37,975 bases of DNA from positions 1 through 37,975 of the forward strand of contig UQNF01000013.1 in NCBI GenBank assembly GCA_900542285.1, given 5' to 3'. The DNA is from an uncultured Clostridium sp. (GTDB lineage Bacteria; Bacillota; Clostridia; Christensenellales; CAG-138). The position numbers and the translations under genes are program-made. The notes below the pieces were generated by a model. That model saw only the letters and a list, made by a program, of their open reading frames with translations, did no database searches and had not been told where the DNA came from. Each line of letters starts with the position of its first letter. Within the stretch, counting starts at the first letter, position 1. Of this stretch, positions 1 to 7,442 are shown piece by piece.

Positions 1-58
1 CACAGGAGAACCTTCTCTTGCTTCTTATTTGTTACCCATGTATTGTACCTCAACAAAA

Positions 59-880
59 TCAGCGGTTATATTTAGAAAACCTGAAATAATGCTCCGATTT
101 AACGGTGACGAATCCAAGCTCCGAATAGATGCGCTTTGCCGGATTCTTCGACAGCACGGAAAGCGAGGCGGTCTTGAAGCCGCGTTCAAACACGCGGTTG
201 GCGCAATACATAACTATCTTCCTGCCCAAGCCCTGTCCCTTGCACTCGGGGCTGACAAACAGGCCGTGCATATGACCGTCCGCGCCGCAGGAGCCCATGG
301 CGGAGGGTATTCCGTTGTGCATATACACAAAGGTGTTTTCCGCATCCTTCTGCCAGAGCCTCCTGTCCCTGTCGCTGTATGGAAGTATCTTGAAGCCGTA
401 GACCGCTGCAAGCTTTCTCCAGGCTTCACATTTTTTCGCAGCCAGCGTCTCATAGTATTCGTCAGAATATGGGACCATCTCTATTTCTTCCGGGAAGGGG
501 CTTCCGCTGTATTCCATGTATTCAAGCGTCTGCCAAGGCTCGGCATTGAGCGAACGGCAGAACTCAAGTGCAGGGTCATCTTTTCCGTCATCCCATACGC
601 AGCCGCTGACGATATCGAAATGCGCCGTATCAAGAACGGAAATCAGGTGGAGATACATCTCCGTTCCGATGCCCTGCCTGCGCCATTCTTCTGCTACATA
701 TATGTGTATTTCGATCGAATCGTATTCGGGAAATACGCCTGCGTCGTGATATGCTGCCCCGACGAGCTTTCCTTCGCGATATTGAGCAAAGCAGTTCCCT
801 GTGGGGATGTTTTCCGGTATGGCAAAACCCATCTCACATACAGCTTTCCGAATGCTGTCATCAATTACTATTATTTCCAT
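59..880 (-). CDS. Tandem GNAT-family N-acetyltransferase
   Basis: The 273-residue protein carries two GNAT folds. The first acetyl-CoA loop is RRQGIG (about residues 67-72), after a beta strand rich in EIHIYV. The second is KGQGLG (about residues 214-219), after HGLFVSP, and is followed by the typical C-terminal NPAKRIYSELGF signature. GNAT proteins transfer an acetyl group from acetyl-CoA to an amine; the substrate cannot be read from the sequence. The start at 880 is the only reasonable ATG, but I see no good Shine-Dalgarno sequence in front of it. The gene follows the lysine-fermentation operon in the same direction, separated by a terminator hairpin, so it is probably expressed by read-through or from a weak promoter and need not belong to the pathway. 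The family call is firm; the function is unknown. Confidence 0.85.
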   Translation of the reverse strand: MEIIVIDDSIRKAVCEMGFAIPENIPTGNCFAQYREGKLVGAAYHDAGVFPEYDSIEIHIYVAEEWRRQGIGTEMYLHLISVLDTAHFDIVSGCVWDDGKDDPALEFCRSLNAEPWQTLEYMEYSGSPFPEEIEMVPYSDEYYETLAAKKCEAWRKLAAVYGFKILPYSDRDRRLWQKDAENTFVYMHNGIPSAMGSCGADGHMHGLFVSPECKGQGLGRKIVMYCANRVFERGFKTASLSVLSKNPAKRIYSELGFVTVKSEHYFRFSKYNR

Positions 881-888
881 GTTAACAT

Positions 889-925
889 AAAACGAGGGCG
901 AACAGGAATCAAACCCCGTCCGCCC
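889..925 (-). terminator. Terminator of the lysine-fermentation operon
   Basis: An 11-bp stem with two G-U wobbles (896-906 with 915-925) and an 8-base loop. On the minus strand it is followed by a short T-rich stretch (CGTTTTATG). It lies just after the kamE stop and before the GNAT start, so it should end most operon transcripts. Confidence 0.6.
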
Positions 926-938
926 AAGGCTGAGTATG

Positions 939-1727
939 TTATTTCATGCCCCTTTTGACCATTTCGGTGACTGCAAAGGTGGCAACATCGTCGGCATATT
1001 TGCCGGAACCGAAGCCTGCGTCGAAGCCAAGCTCCTTGGCAAGCTCGTGGGTGATACGGGGGCCGCCGCAGCAGATAACGAACCTGTCACGCAGCCCTTC
1101 AGCTTCGAGAAGCTCGACGAATTCGGTCAAATTCTGGATATGGATGTCCTTCTGGGTGACGGTCTGGGAGACGAGAAGCACATCGGCGTTGACTTCAAGA
1201 GCCTTTTTGAGGAACTCCTCATTGGGGACCTGTGCGCCCATGTTGATTGCCTCTATCATCTCGTAGCGCTCAAGACCGTAGTGGCCTGCGAAGCCCTTGC
1301 GGTTCATGATAGCGTCGATGCCGACGGTATGCGCGTCCGTTCCGGTGGAAGCGCCGATCATAACGATCTTCCTGCCGAAATGCTCGCGAATGTATTCGTC
1401 GGTCTCCTCCATGCTCATGGTCTCCTCTTCCACGGTCTCGACATGAATATTCTCATAGTCAACGCTGTGAATGACAGAACCATAGACGACATAGAAGGTG
1501 AATTCCTTGTCGAGGGTTTTGGCAACTGCGACATTGGGATCTTCAACGCCCATCTTGCGGACGAGCTGACGGGCGGCTTCCATGCCCCTCTCGTCGTTCT
1601 TGACGGGAAGGGTGAAGCTGAACTGCACCTTGCCGTCATTCATCGTATCGCCGTAAGCCTTAAGGTGAGTAAGATCGAGCGTGGTGTCGATATTGGATCT
1701 GTGGGTATTATAAAGTCCGCCGCTCAT
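939..1727 (-). CDS. kamE: Lysine 5,6-aminomutase beta subunit (KamE)
   Basis: Beta subunit of the adenosylcobalamin- and PLP-dependent lysine 5,6-aminomutase, which moves the terminal amino group of beta-lysine to C5, giving 3,5-diaminohexanoate. The 262-residue length fits the family. The cobalamin-binding signature DxHxxG is present as DAHTVG (about residue 131), within a Rossmann-like domain that ends with CCGGPRITHELAKELGFDAG. The N-terminal part (about residues 30-105) is the dimerisation region that in the family carries the PLP lysine. The start codon overlaps the kamD stop by one base (TAATG), which implies translational coupling and equal subunit production. It is the last gene of the operon. 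Cytoplasmic. Confidence 0.95.
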   Translation of the reverse strand: MSGGLYNTHRSNIDTTLDLTHLKAYGDTMNDGKVQFSFTLPVKNDERGMEAARQLVRKMGVEDPNVAVAKTLDKEFTFYVVYGSVIHSVDYENIHVETVEEETMSMEETDEYIREHFGRKIVMIGASTGTDAHTVGIDAIMNRKGFAGHYGLERYEMIEAINMGAQVPNEEFLKKALEVNADVLLVSQTVTQKDIHIQNLTEFVELLEAEGLRDRFVICCGGPRITHELAKELGFDAGFGSGKYADDVATFAVTEMVKRGMK

Positions 1728-3283
1728 TATGCTTCACCGCCTTTCATCAGTTCAATAAAGGGATTGAAGTAGCATTCGTCCTTGAGAACAACGCCCGAAA
1801 GTCCCTTGCCGCCGTCACGGGGACGCTTGATATCGGCAAAAACACCCTTTTCAAGGGTGGTGAACAGGCCCATCTCCTCGATCTCGCCGAGCAGGTTGGT
1901 GGCCTTGGTCAGGACCTCGTTTGCACGGGTCTCGATAATGCCGCCCTTCTTGAAGTTTATCTCGCTTCCGAGGTCGTGCATCGTGCGGAATATGTACTGC
2001 GCATTCTCGATGGAAACAGCGCGGTCGCTCATGAAGGGTGTGTGAATGGCTTCGGTCATCATGCCGAGAAGATGAAGCTTCTGACCGGTAAGGATGGTCA
2101 CCATATTGAAGAGCGCATCCTGAACATTTCCGCGGAAAATATCGCCGGTCATGAACTTGGTGGGGGGCATGTACTTGAGCGGAGCCTTGGGGAAGATCTC
2201 CCTTGCCATCTGAGCCTGAGCAAGCTCATACAGGAAACCGTTTTCAACATCGGGAGAGATCTCAAACGCATGGCCAAGGCCCATCTGCTCCTCGGGAAGT
2301 CCGGCCTTGAGTGCGAACTGTTCATTGAGGAACTGCGAGGCGAGCACGGTGTGAGCTTCCTCGACGGCATCGGCGGTGGTGAGATAGTTGTCTTCACCGG
2401 TGTTGATTATAACTCCGGCAAAGCTGTTGATGACCCTGCTGAAATACTGGTCGATGAGCGTGCGCTGCATGTTGATGTCACGGAACAGAATGCCGTATAG
2501 AGCGTCGTTGAGCATGACGTCGAGGCGTTCGAGCGCGCCCATTGCGGCGATCTCAGGCATACACAGGCCGGAGCAGTAGTTACACAGACGGATATAGCGG
2601 TGTTCTTCCTCGCCGACCTCGTCCAGCGCGGCGCGCATCAGGCGGAAATTCTCCTGCGTGGCATATGTACCGCCGAAGCCCTCGGTGGTTGCGCCATAGG
2701 GAACATAGTCAAGAAGGCTCTGTCCGGTTGTGCGGATAACTGCAATAATATCCGCGCCCTGCTTGGCGGCAGCTTTGGCCTGGGTAATATCCTCATAGAT
2801 GTTGCCGGTCGCAACGATGACGTACAGATACGGATCGGTCTTGTCGCCGAATTCGTTAAGATACTCATTGCGCTTTGCAACATTCTTGCTGATGCGTTCA
2901 ACGGTAGCGTTTGCAATAGGCATGATGGCATTGCGAATTTCGTCGATGCTGTGCGCGCCGACTGCGGAAAGGTCGAGGGAACCGGCGTCTATGGCCTCCG
3001 CTATCTGCTGTGGATCCATGCCGGTCTCAGCGACAGCATTGCCGATGTAATAGGCGGCGCCGCCTGCGAGCAGACCCTTGTCCACAAGGTGATCGACAAC
3101 AACGTTGGGAAGGGGGACCTCAAGCTCGTTAACGCCGTCTATGCCGAGAAGGCGGCATACGGTACGCTCAACGGTGACCGTGGTGTGAAGGTCGATAAAG
3201 TCCTGTGTGTCCTCGGCGATGCGGCGCGCGGATGCTCGGGCCTTGTCAACCAGTTCGGTATTGAGGTTGAGTTTTGATTCCAT
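1727..3283 (-). CDS. kamD: Lysine 5,6-aminomutase alpha subunit (KamD)
   Basis: Alpha subunit, a TIM-barrel protein that binds PLP and adenosylcobalamin together with KamE. The 518-residue length matches characterised KamD proteins. The chosen start (MESKLN, ATG at 3281-3283) has a strong GGAGGAAA site 8 bases upstream. The open frame extends 24 codons further, but that extension has no ribosome binding site and runs into the intercistronic hairpin. The gene lies 82 bases behind kamA and overlaps kamE by one base. In classical lysine fermenters kamB and kamC are often found near here; neither is present in this operon. Together with KamE it acts on L-beta-lysine made by KamA. Confidence 0.95.
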   Translation of the reverse strand: MESKLNLNTELVDKARASARRIAEDTQDFIDLHTTVTVERTVCRLLGIDGVNELEVPLPNVVVDHLVDKGLLAGGAAYYIGNAVAETGMDPQQIAEAIDAGSLDLSAVGAHSIDEIRNAIMPIANATVERISKNVAKRNEYLNEFGDKTDPYLYVIVATGNIYEDITQAKAAAKQGADIIAVIRTTGQSLLDYVPYGATTEGFGGTYATQENFRLMRAALDEVGEEEHRYIRLCNYCSGLCMPEIAAMGALERLDVMLNDALYGILFRDINMQRTLIDQYFSRVINSFAGVIINTGEDNYLTTADAVEEAHTVLASQFLNEQFALKAGLPEEQMGLGHAFEISPDVENGFLYELAQAQMAREIFPKAPLKYMPPTKFMTGDIFRGNVQDALFNMVTILTGQKLHLLGMMTEAIHTPFMSDRAVSIENAQYIFRTMHDLGSEINFKKGGIIETRANEVLTKATNLLGEIEEMGLFTTLEKGVFADIKRPRDGGKGLSGVVLKDECYFNPFIELMKGGEA

Positions 3284-3314
3284 TGATTTGTTTCCTCCAA
3301 AGTTAGGATGGATT

Positions 3315-3352
3315 AAAACTTTCACAGGGCTAAATGAACAACCCTGTGAAAG
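3315..3352 (-). terminator. Hairpin between kamA and kamD (partial terminator or mRNA stabiliser)
   Basis: A perfect 11-bp inverted repeat (3319-3329 with 3342-3352) has a 12-base loop and is followed on the minus strand by TTTTAATC. It fills the gap between the kamA stop and the kamD ribosome binding site. The short T-run suggests partial termination or 3'-end protection, either of which would make kal-kce-kdd-kamA mRNA more abundant than kamDE mRNA. The structure is seen directly; the function is inferred. Confidence 0.55.
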
Positions 3353-3365
3353 CAAGAACTATTGA

Positions 3366-4634
3366 TCACTCGTGATGACCGCGCTTGAGCCTCTCAAGGT
3401 CGGAGGGCTCAAGGGAGATCTTGCCGTCCAAGCGGCCCTGCTCAAGTCCTGCAACGCCGATGAAGCTCTTCTGCTCCTCACGCGCCTTGCGGCATTCCTC
3501 ACAGTGGCAGACATCCTCGTAATGCTCCGGCTCGGTATAGGTCGTGATAACGCCCTCAAAGTTGCGGAGGATGGTCTTTCTGGGGGTCTGGCTGATGACG
3601 TAGTTGGGCATGACGGGGGTCTTACCGCCGCCGCCGGGAGCGTCAACCACAAAGGTCGGGATGCAGTAGCCGCTGGTGTGGCCGCGCAGACCTTCGATGA
3701 TCTCGATGCCCTTGCTTACAGGGGTGCGGAAATGGCTGAGTCCCATGGAAAGGTCACATACATAGATGTAGTAGGGACGGACACGGATCTGAACAAGGCC
3801 CTGAACAAGCTTCTTCATTACGTGTACACAATCGTTTACACCCGCGAGCAGCACGCTCTGGTTGCCAAGGGGGATACCTGCGTCGGCAAGCATCTCACAG
3901 GCACGCTTACTCTCTTCGGTGATCTCGTTGGGGTGATTGAAGTGGGTGTTGAGCCAAATGGGATGGTACTTCTTGAGCATTGCGCAAAGCTCGGGGGTTA
4001 TCCTCTGCGGACAAACGACGGGGGTACGGGAGCCGATGCGTACGATTTCAACATGGGGCATCTTGCGAAGCTCGCTGATGATGTATTCAAGCCTGTCATC
4101 GTTCTGCATGAGAGCGTCGCCGCCGGAGAGCAGGACGTCGCGGACCTCGGTATGGTTGCGGATATACTCGAGGCAGGCATCGATCTGCTTGGTGGGAACG
4201 GAGGTGTCATGCTGGCCTGCGAACCTTCTGCGGGTGCAGTGGCGGCAGTACATGGAGCATTGATCGGTGATGAGGAACAGAACCCTGTCGGGATAGCGGT
4301 GGGTCAGACCGGGAACGGGGGAGTCGGTGTCCTCGTGAAGCGGATCGAGCTGATCTTCGGGAGCCTGATAGAGCTCTGCTGCAGAGGGAATGCACTGACG
4401 GCGGATGGGATCATAGGGATCGTCCGGGTTGATGAGCGAGAGATAATAAGGGGTGATAGCCATGCGCAGCGTGCCGAGGCACTTTGCTACGCCCTCTTCC
4501 TCCTCGGGAGTGAGCTTGATGTATTTTTTGAGATCCTCGAGGGTCTCAATGCGGTTCTTGACCTGCCATTTCCAGTCGTTCCACAGCTCGTCGGGAACAT
4601 CGGTGAAAAGGCCGTACTGCCTGCTTTTATTCAT
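3366..4634 (-). CDS. kamA: L-lysine 2,3-aminomutase (KamA), radical SAM
   Basis: First enzyme of lysine fermentation: a radical-SAM and PLP enzyme that converts L-lysine to L-beta-lysine. The 422-residue length is close to that of characterised clostridial enzymes (about 416). The radical-SAM cluster motif CxxxCxxC is CSMYCRHC (from about residue 127), followed by TRRRFAG. Further signatures are LLSGGDAL, the LLAGVN stretch near residue 266 and the PGGGGKTP loop around the PLP lysine. The C-terminal zinc-site cysteines appear as CHCEEC. The start at 4634 has an AAAGGAAA site. The closest functional alternative, glutamate 2,3-aminomutase, is unlikely given the kamDE-kdd-kce-kal neighbours. Confidence 0.96.
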   Translation of the reverse strand: MNKSRQYGLFTDVPDELWNDWKWQVKNRIETLEDLKKYIKLTPEEEEGVAKCLGTLRMAITPYYLSLINPDDPYDPIRRQCIPSAAELYQAPEDQLDPLHEDTDSPVPGLTHRYPDRVLFLITDQCSMYCRHCTRRRFAGQHDTSVPTKQIDACLEYIRNHTEVRDVLLSGGDALMQNDDRLEYIISELRKMPHVEIVRIGSRTPVVCPQRITPELCAMLKKYHPIWLNTHFNHPNEITEESKRACEMLADAGIPLGNQSVLLAGVNDCVHVMKKLVQGLVQIRVRPYYIYVCDLSMGLSHFRTPVSKGIEIIEGLRGHTSGYCIPTFVVDAPGGGGKTPVMPNYVISQTPRKTILRNFEGVITTYTEPEHYEDVCHCEECRKAREEQKSFIGVAGLEQGRLDGKISLEPSDLERLKRGHHE

Positions 4635-4666
4635 AACGCTGTTTCCTTTCGATAAAATAAAGGTTT

Positions 4667-4688
4667 GGGTCCTCCGAAAGGAGAACCC
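4667..4688 (-). other. Hairpin between kdd and kamA
   Basis: A 9-bp stem with one wobble (4667-4675 with 4680-4688) and a tetraloop lies in the 63-base gap between kdd and kamA. No T-run follows directly, so it is more likely an mRNA processing or stability element than a terminator. Confidence 0.4.
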
Positions 4689-4697
4689 TTCAAAGAA

Positions 4698-5738
4698 TTA
4701 GCAATACTTCTCGTCGAAGAGCTTGCGGAGCTTCTCGTTTTCACGGAGAACGTTGAGGGTGATCTCGGCATGGTCCTTGGTATAGCCGTTGCCGACGATC
4801 ATGGTAACATCCTTGCCGATGCCCTCTGCGCCGAGAGCAGCCTTGGTGAAGCTGGTTGCCATGGAGAAGAAGTAAACGATACCGTCGTCGCGTACGGGGA
4901 GGATAGCGCTCATCTCGCAGCTTTCGATATTTACGCAGCAGATGGAGATATCGTATTCCTTACCGTCGTTGGCAGCAAGCGCAGCCTCGAGAACCTCGAT
5001 GGGCTTGGTGGCGTCGGCGACGATGACCTTGTGATAAACGCCGAGTTCCATGAGTGCGGGAACCTGAGCAGGATTGCGGACTACGCCGACAACGTTGCCC
5101 TTATCGCCGACCTTCTTCATCGCTTCATAGCCGCAGAGCACGCCGGACTTGCCGTTTGCGCCGAGGATGAGAACGCTGTCGCCTTCGTGGGGGAGCTTGC
5201 GAGCCTGTGCAGGTGCGCCTGCGACATCAAGCGCTGCGAGCGCAAGGGGTTCGCTCATGTCTTCGGGAAGCTTTGCGTAAATGCCGCTCTCGAAGAGGAC
5301 TGCCTGACCGATGATGTCGACACGGTCGATATCCTTGTGGATAGCGAGGATCTTGTCGATCTTAAGGGGAGTAAGGGAGAGGGATACGAGGGAAGCGATC
5401 TTATCGCCGACCTTGAGGTCGCGGTCAGCGAGGTCTTCGCCGATGTAAGCGACTTTACCGATGAACATACCGCCGGAACCGGTTACGGGGTTCTGCTGCT
5501 TACCGCGCTCAGCTACGATGCCGAGGATCATTTCGCCGATCTTTTCTTCGTCGCCGCCGCATGCTTCGGAGATCTGGGTGAAGGAAGCGGAGTCGATGTT
5601 GAGGGAGATGACATCGCAGATGATCTCGTTGGAATAACGCTTGGTCATGTCGTTGTCGATCTTCCATGCTGCCTGAGTGAGAACGCCCTTGGGTTCGATA
5701 ACCCTGTGAGTTCCGTACTTGTTGCCCTTGAGTGCCAT
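4698..5738 (-). CDS. kdd: L-erythro-3,5-diaminohexanoate dehydrogenase (Kdd)
   Basis: Third catabolic step: NAD(P)+-dependent oxidative deamination of 3,5-diaminohexanoate to 3-keto-5-aminohexanoate with release of ammonia. The 346-residue protein has a family-typical N-terminus (MALKGNKYGTHRVIEPKG), an alcohol-dehydrogenase-like N-terminal barrel, and a Rossmann fold whose glycine-rich loop reads LILGANGKSG (about residue 170). The chosen ATG at 5736-5738 has GGAGGA upstream; a TTG five codons earlier overlaps that site and is rejected. It lies between kce and kamA in the same operon. Assignment rests on the N-terminal signature, length and operon position. Confidence 0.93.
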   Translation of the reverse strand: MALKGNKYGTHRVIEPKGVLTQAAWKIDNDMTKRYSNEIICDVISLNIDSASFTQISEACGGDEEKIGEMILGIVAERGKQQNPVTGSGGMFIGKVAYIGEDLADRDLKVGDKIASLVSLSLTPLKIDKILAIHKDIDRVDIIGQAVLFESGIYAKLPEDMSEPLALAALDVAGAPAQARKLPHEGDSVLILGANGKSGVLCGYEAMKKVGDKGNVVGVVRNPAQVPALMELGVYHKVIVADATKPIEVLEAALAANDGKEYDISICCVNIESCEMSAILPVRDDGIVYFFSMATSFTKAALGAEGIGKDVTMIVGNGYTKDHAEITLNVLRENEKLRKLFDEKYC

Positions 5739-5793
5739 ATTTTTATCCTCCAAATAATTGTTTTATATAGTTATTAATAATACTATTAGCTTT

Positions 5794-6621
5794 TTATGCT
5801 CTCGGAGCCAGTCCGAGGATCTCTCTTGCTTCGGCAGGGGTCGCGATCTCTCTGCCAAGCTCCTTTGCGATGCGAACAGCCTTTTCAACAAGCTCCGCAT
5901 TGCTCTTTGCAAGCACACCCTTTTCAAGGTATACGTTGTCCTCGAAGCCCACGCGGACATGGCCGCCGAGCAGGATGCCGAGGGTGATCATCGGGAATTC
6001 GGTCCTGCCAACGCCGGCAACCGTGAAGGTGGAGCCGGGAGGGATGCTGCCTGCCATGAACACGAGGTCGCGAGGAGTGCCGCTGATGCCGCCGTTTACG
6101 CCCATGACGAAGTCAAAGTGCATGGGGCTCTTGATAAAGCCCTTTTTGTTGAGGCGGATAGCCATATCTATCATGCCCTTGTCGAACACCTCTACCTCCG
6201 GCTTGATGCCGAGCTCGATCATGCGCTCACCGAAATATTTGATGGTCGTTTCGGTGTTTACAAAGATATCGTCGCCGCCGAAATTGCAGGTGCCGCAGTC
6301 GAGGGTCGCCATCTCGGGCAGCAGCTCGATGGGCTGGAGCCTTTCATCGTTGGACATGCCGACTGCGCCGCCGGTCGAGGGCTGAATGATGACATCGGGG
6401 CACTTTGCATAGATAGCGTCCATGCACTCCTTAAACCTTGCCTTGTCCTGGGTAGGGGTGCCGTCGTCATAGCGAACGTGAAGATGGATGATGCTTGCGC
6501 CGGCCTTATAGGCGGCATAGGCTTCGTTTGCGATCTCCTCTACGGTGTACGGCACGGCAGGATTGTTCTCCTTGGTAACCTCTGCGCCGCAGATACATGC
6601 GGTGATAATAAGCTTATCCAT
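5794..6621 (-). CDS. kce: 3-keto-5-aminohexanoate cleavage enzyme (Kce)
   Basis: A zinc-dependent enzyme of the BKACE family that condenses 3-keto-5-aminohexanoate with acetyl-CoA and cleaves it to acetoacetate and 3-aminobutyryl-CoA. The 275-residue length is typical. Visible signatures are ITACICGAEVTKENNP at the N-terminus, the zinc-ligand pair in IIHLHVR (about residues 43-49), QPSTGGAVGMS and the conserved EVFDKGMI stretch. The ATG at 6621 has GGAGGAAA directly upstream, and the gene starts 11 bases after the kal stop. BKACE proteins act on several beta-keto acids, but the neighbours fix this as Kce. Confidence 0.95.
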   Translation of the reverse strand: MDKLIITACICGAEVTKENNPAVPYTVEEIANEAYAAYKAGASIIHLHVRYDDGTPTQDKARFKECMDAIYAKCPDVIIQPSTGGAVGMSNDERLQPIELLPEMATLDCGTCNFGGDDIFVNTETTIKYFGERMIELGIKPEVEVFDKGMIDMAIRLNKKGFIKSPMHFDFVMGVNGGISGTPRDLVFMAGSIPPGSTFTVAGVGRTEFPMITLGILLGGHVRVGFEDNVYLEKGVLAKSNAELVEKAVRIAKELGREIATPAEAREILGLAPRA

Positions 6622-6632
6622 GCATTTCCTCC

Positions 6633-7025
6633 TTACTTGCGCTGCTTATCCTTGGGAACTACGCAGGTGCCGGAGGCACGGCATACAACGATGGGTTCTT
6701 CAAGAAAATCGCATGCGGATTCATTGATGTCGGGACGGGGGATGATGACCTTGCGCGCTTCGAAGCTCATCTTGCGTGAGCTGTTGCCGATCTTGGTGAT
6801 TTCGCCATAGGCTTCGATATAGTCGCCAGCATAGACGGGAGCGATGAACTCGACCATATCATATGCCTTGAACAAGCCTTCGTCGCCGTCGCATTTGATA
6901 AGAAGCTCGGTAGCGACATCGCCGAACAGCGCAAGCATATGCGCACCGTCAACGAGGTTTCCGCCGTAGTGAGCGTCCTGCGAGCTCATGCGCAGCCTGA
7001 TCGTGGATGTGATCTTTTCTTCCAT
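6633..7025 (-). CDS. kal: 3-aminobutyryl-CoA ammonia lyase (Kal)
   Basis: A hotdog-fold enzyme that removes ammonia from L-3-aminobutyryl-CoA to give crotonyl-CoA, which enters butyrate formation. At 130 residues it has the short length of the family, with the start MEEKITSTIRLRMSSQDAHYGG and the segment APVYAGDYIEAYGEI typical of hotdog acyl-CoA enzymes. GGAGGATC lies upstream of the ATG at 7025. It is the first gene of the operon; its leader carries the lysine riboswitch and terminator. No CoA-transferase (atoDA) or crotonyl-CoA reduction genes are in the window, so those steps must be encoded elsewhere. Confidence 0.93.
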   Translation of the reverse strand: MEEKITSTIRLRMSSQDAHYGGNLVDGAHMLALFGDVATELLIKCDGDEGLFKAYDMVEFIAPVYAGDYIEAYGEITKIGNSSRKMSFEARKVIIPRPDINESACDFLEEPIVVCRASGTCVVPKDKQRK

Positions 7026-7060
7026 AGTTTTGATGATCCTCCTAACAAATTATTCTTAGT

Positions 7061-7108
7061 AAAATAAGCGCTATTCAAACAAAACTAAGGGAATTGTTTG
7101 AATAGCGC
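7061..7108 (-). terminator. Riboswitch-controlled terminator in the kal leader
   Basis: A perfect 15-bp inverted repeat (7068-7082 with 7094-7108) with an 11-base loop, followed on the minus strand by TTATTTT. It sits between the aptamer and the kal ribosome binding site. Its 5' arm (minus-strand GCGCTATTCAAACAA) contains the CTATT that pairs with the aptamer 5' end to form P1. Terminator and ligand-bound aptamer are therefore mutually exclusive. Confidence 0.85.
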
Positions 7109-7300
7109 CTCATCTCAGAAATGAAAGTCATCTCATGAATGACAGTCGCAAAGCGCTCGGCCTTGCGCCCAAGCAAGCGGGGAGCGATCTCCCAAAGCAA
7201 GCTTTCGGCAGGAACTGCATTCATCGTTCGGAAGGGATCGCCATGCTGCAGAGCGCTGCTCTGCCCGAAGACTACCTCGGCTCCTGCGCCTCTATTTACA
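7094..7300 (-). ncRNA. Lysine riboswitch (L box), predicted ON switch
   Basis: Read on the minus strand from about 7300, the leader shows the L-box core elements in order. They are AGAGGCGC (7293-7286), a P2 base of GCAGGA (7287-7282) with TCCTGC (7213-7208), the junction GCCGAAAGC, a P4 of CGCTC with GAGCG, GACTGTCAT (7147-7139) and the 3' strand GAGGCGCTATT. P1 is AATAG (7296-7292) with CTATT (7105-7101). L-box RNAs bind lysine and usually shut off biosynthesis. Here the operon is catabolic, and the P1 3' strand is also the 5' arm of the only terminator, so bound lysine should permit transcription. Exact peripheral helices were judged by eye. Confidence 0.9.
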
Positions 7301-7305
7301 AGGAA

Positions 7306-7335
7306 AGTATATCAAACAGAGGGCTGTTTTGTCAA
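7306..7335 (-). promoter_or_regulatory. Sigma-A promoter of the lysine-fermentation operon
   Basis: On the minus strand TTGACA (7335-7330) and TATACT (7311-7306) are separated by 18 bases. Transcription should start near 7299, at the first bases of the riboswitch P1 helix, so no extra leader precedes the aptamer. Confidence 0.85.
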
Positions 7336-7396
7336 TAGGGCAAACGAAAAAACATGGATATATTTACAAAACCGGTGAAGAATTTCACGGAATATC

Positions 7397-7426
7397 ATTC
7401 GGGGCGGGCCTGCGCCCGTCCCGAAT
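7397..7426 (-). terminator. GC-rich hairpin after the YhaM gene
   Basis: A 13-bp stem with one wobble (7397-7409 with 7414-7426) and a 4-base loop, located 17 bases past the stop of the YhaM-like gene. There is no clean T-run after it on the minus strand, so it may be a weak terminator or a 3'-end stabiliser. It also separates this transcript from the kal promoter. Confidence 0.55.
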
Positions 7427-7442
7427 TTGAAAAGGATTAATT

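Noticed and set aside
881..938. tRNA-like look of the sequence with GGTTTGATTCC near 905-918
   Set aside because: Only a T-loop-like match is present; there is no acceptor stem, D arm or anticodon arm, and the stretch folds as a terminator hairpin.
3284..3355. Longer N-terminus of KamD starting at 3355
   Set aside because: The extension crosses the intercistronic hairpin, has no ribosome site, and the ATG at 3283 has a strong one at the right spacing.
3372..4655. 427-codon plus-strand open frame opposite kamA, and similar long frames opposite kdd (4665-5777), kce (5758-6810) and kamE/kamD (936-1772)
   Set aside because: They lie fully antisense to well-recognised enzymes, show no family features and lack ribosome sites; they arise from codon bias of the real genes.
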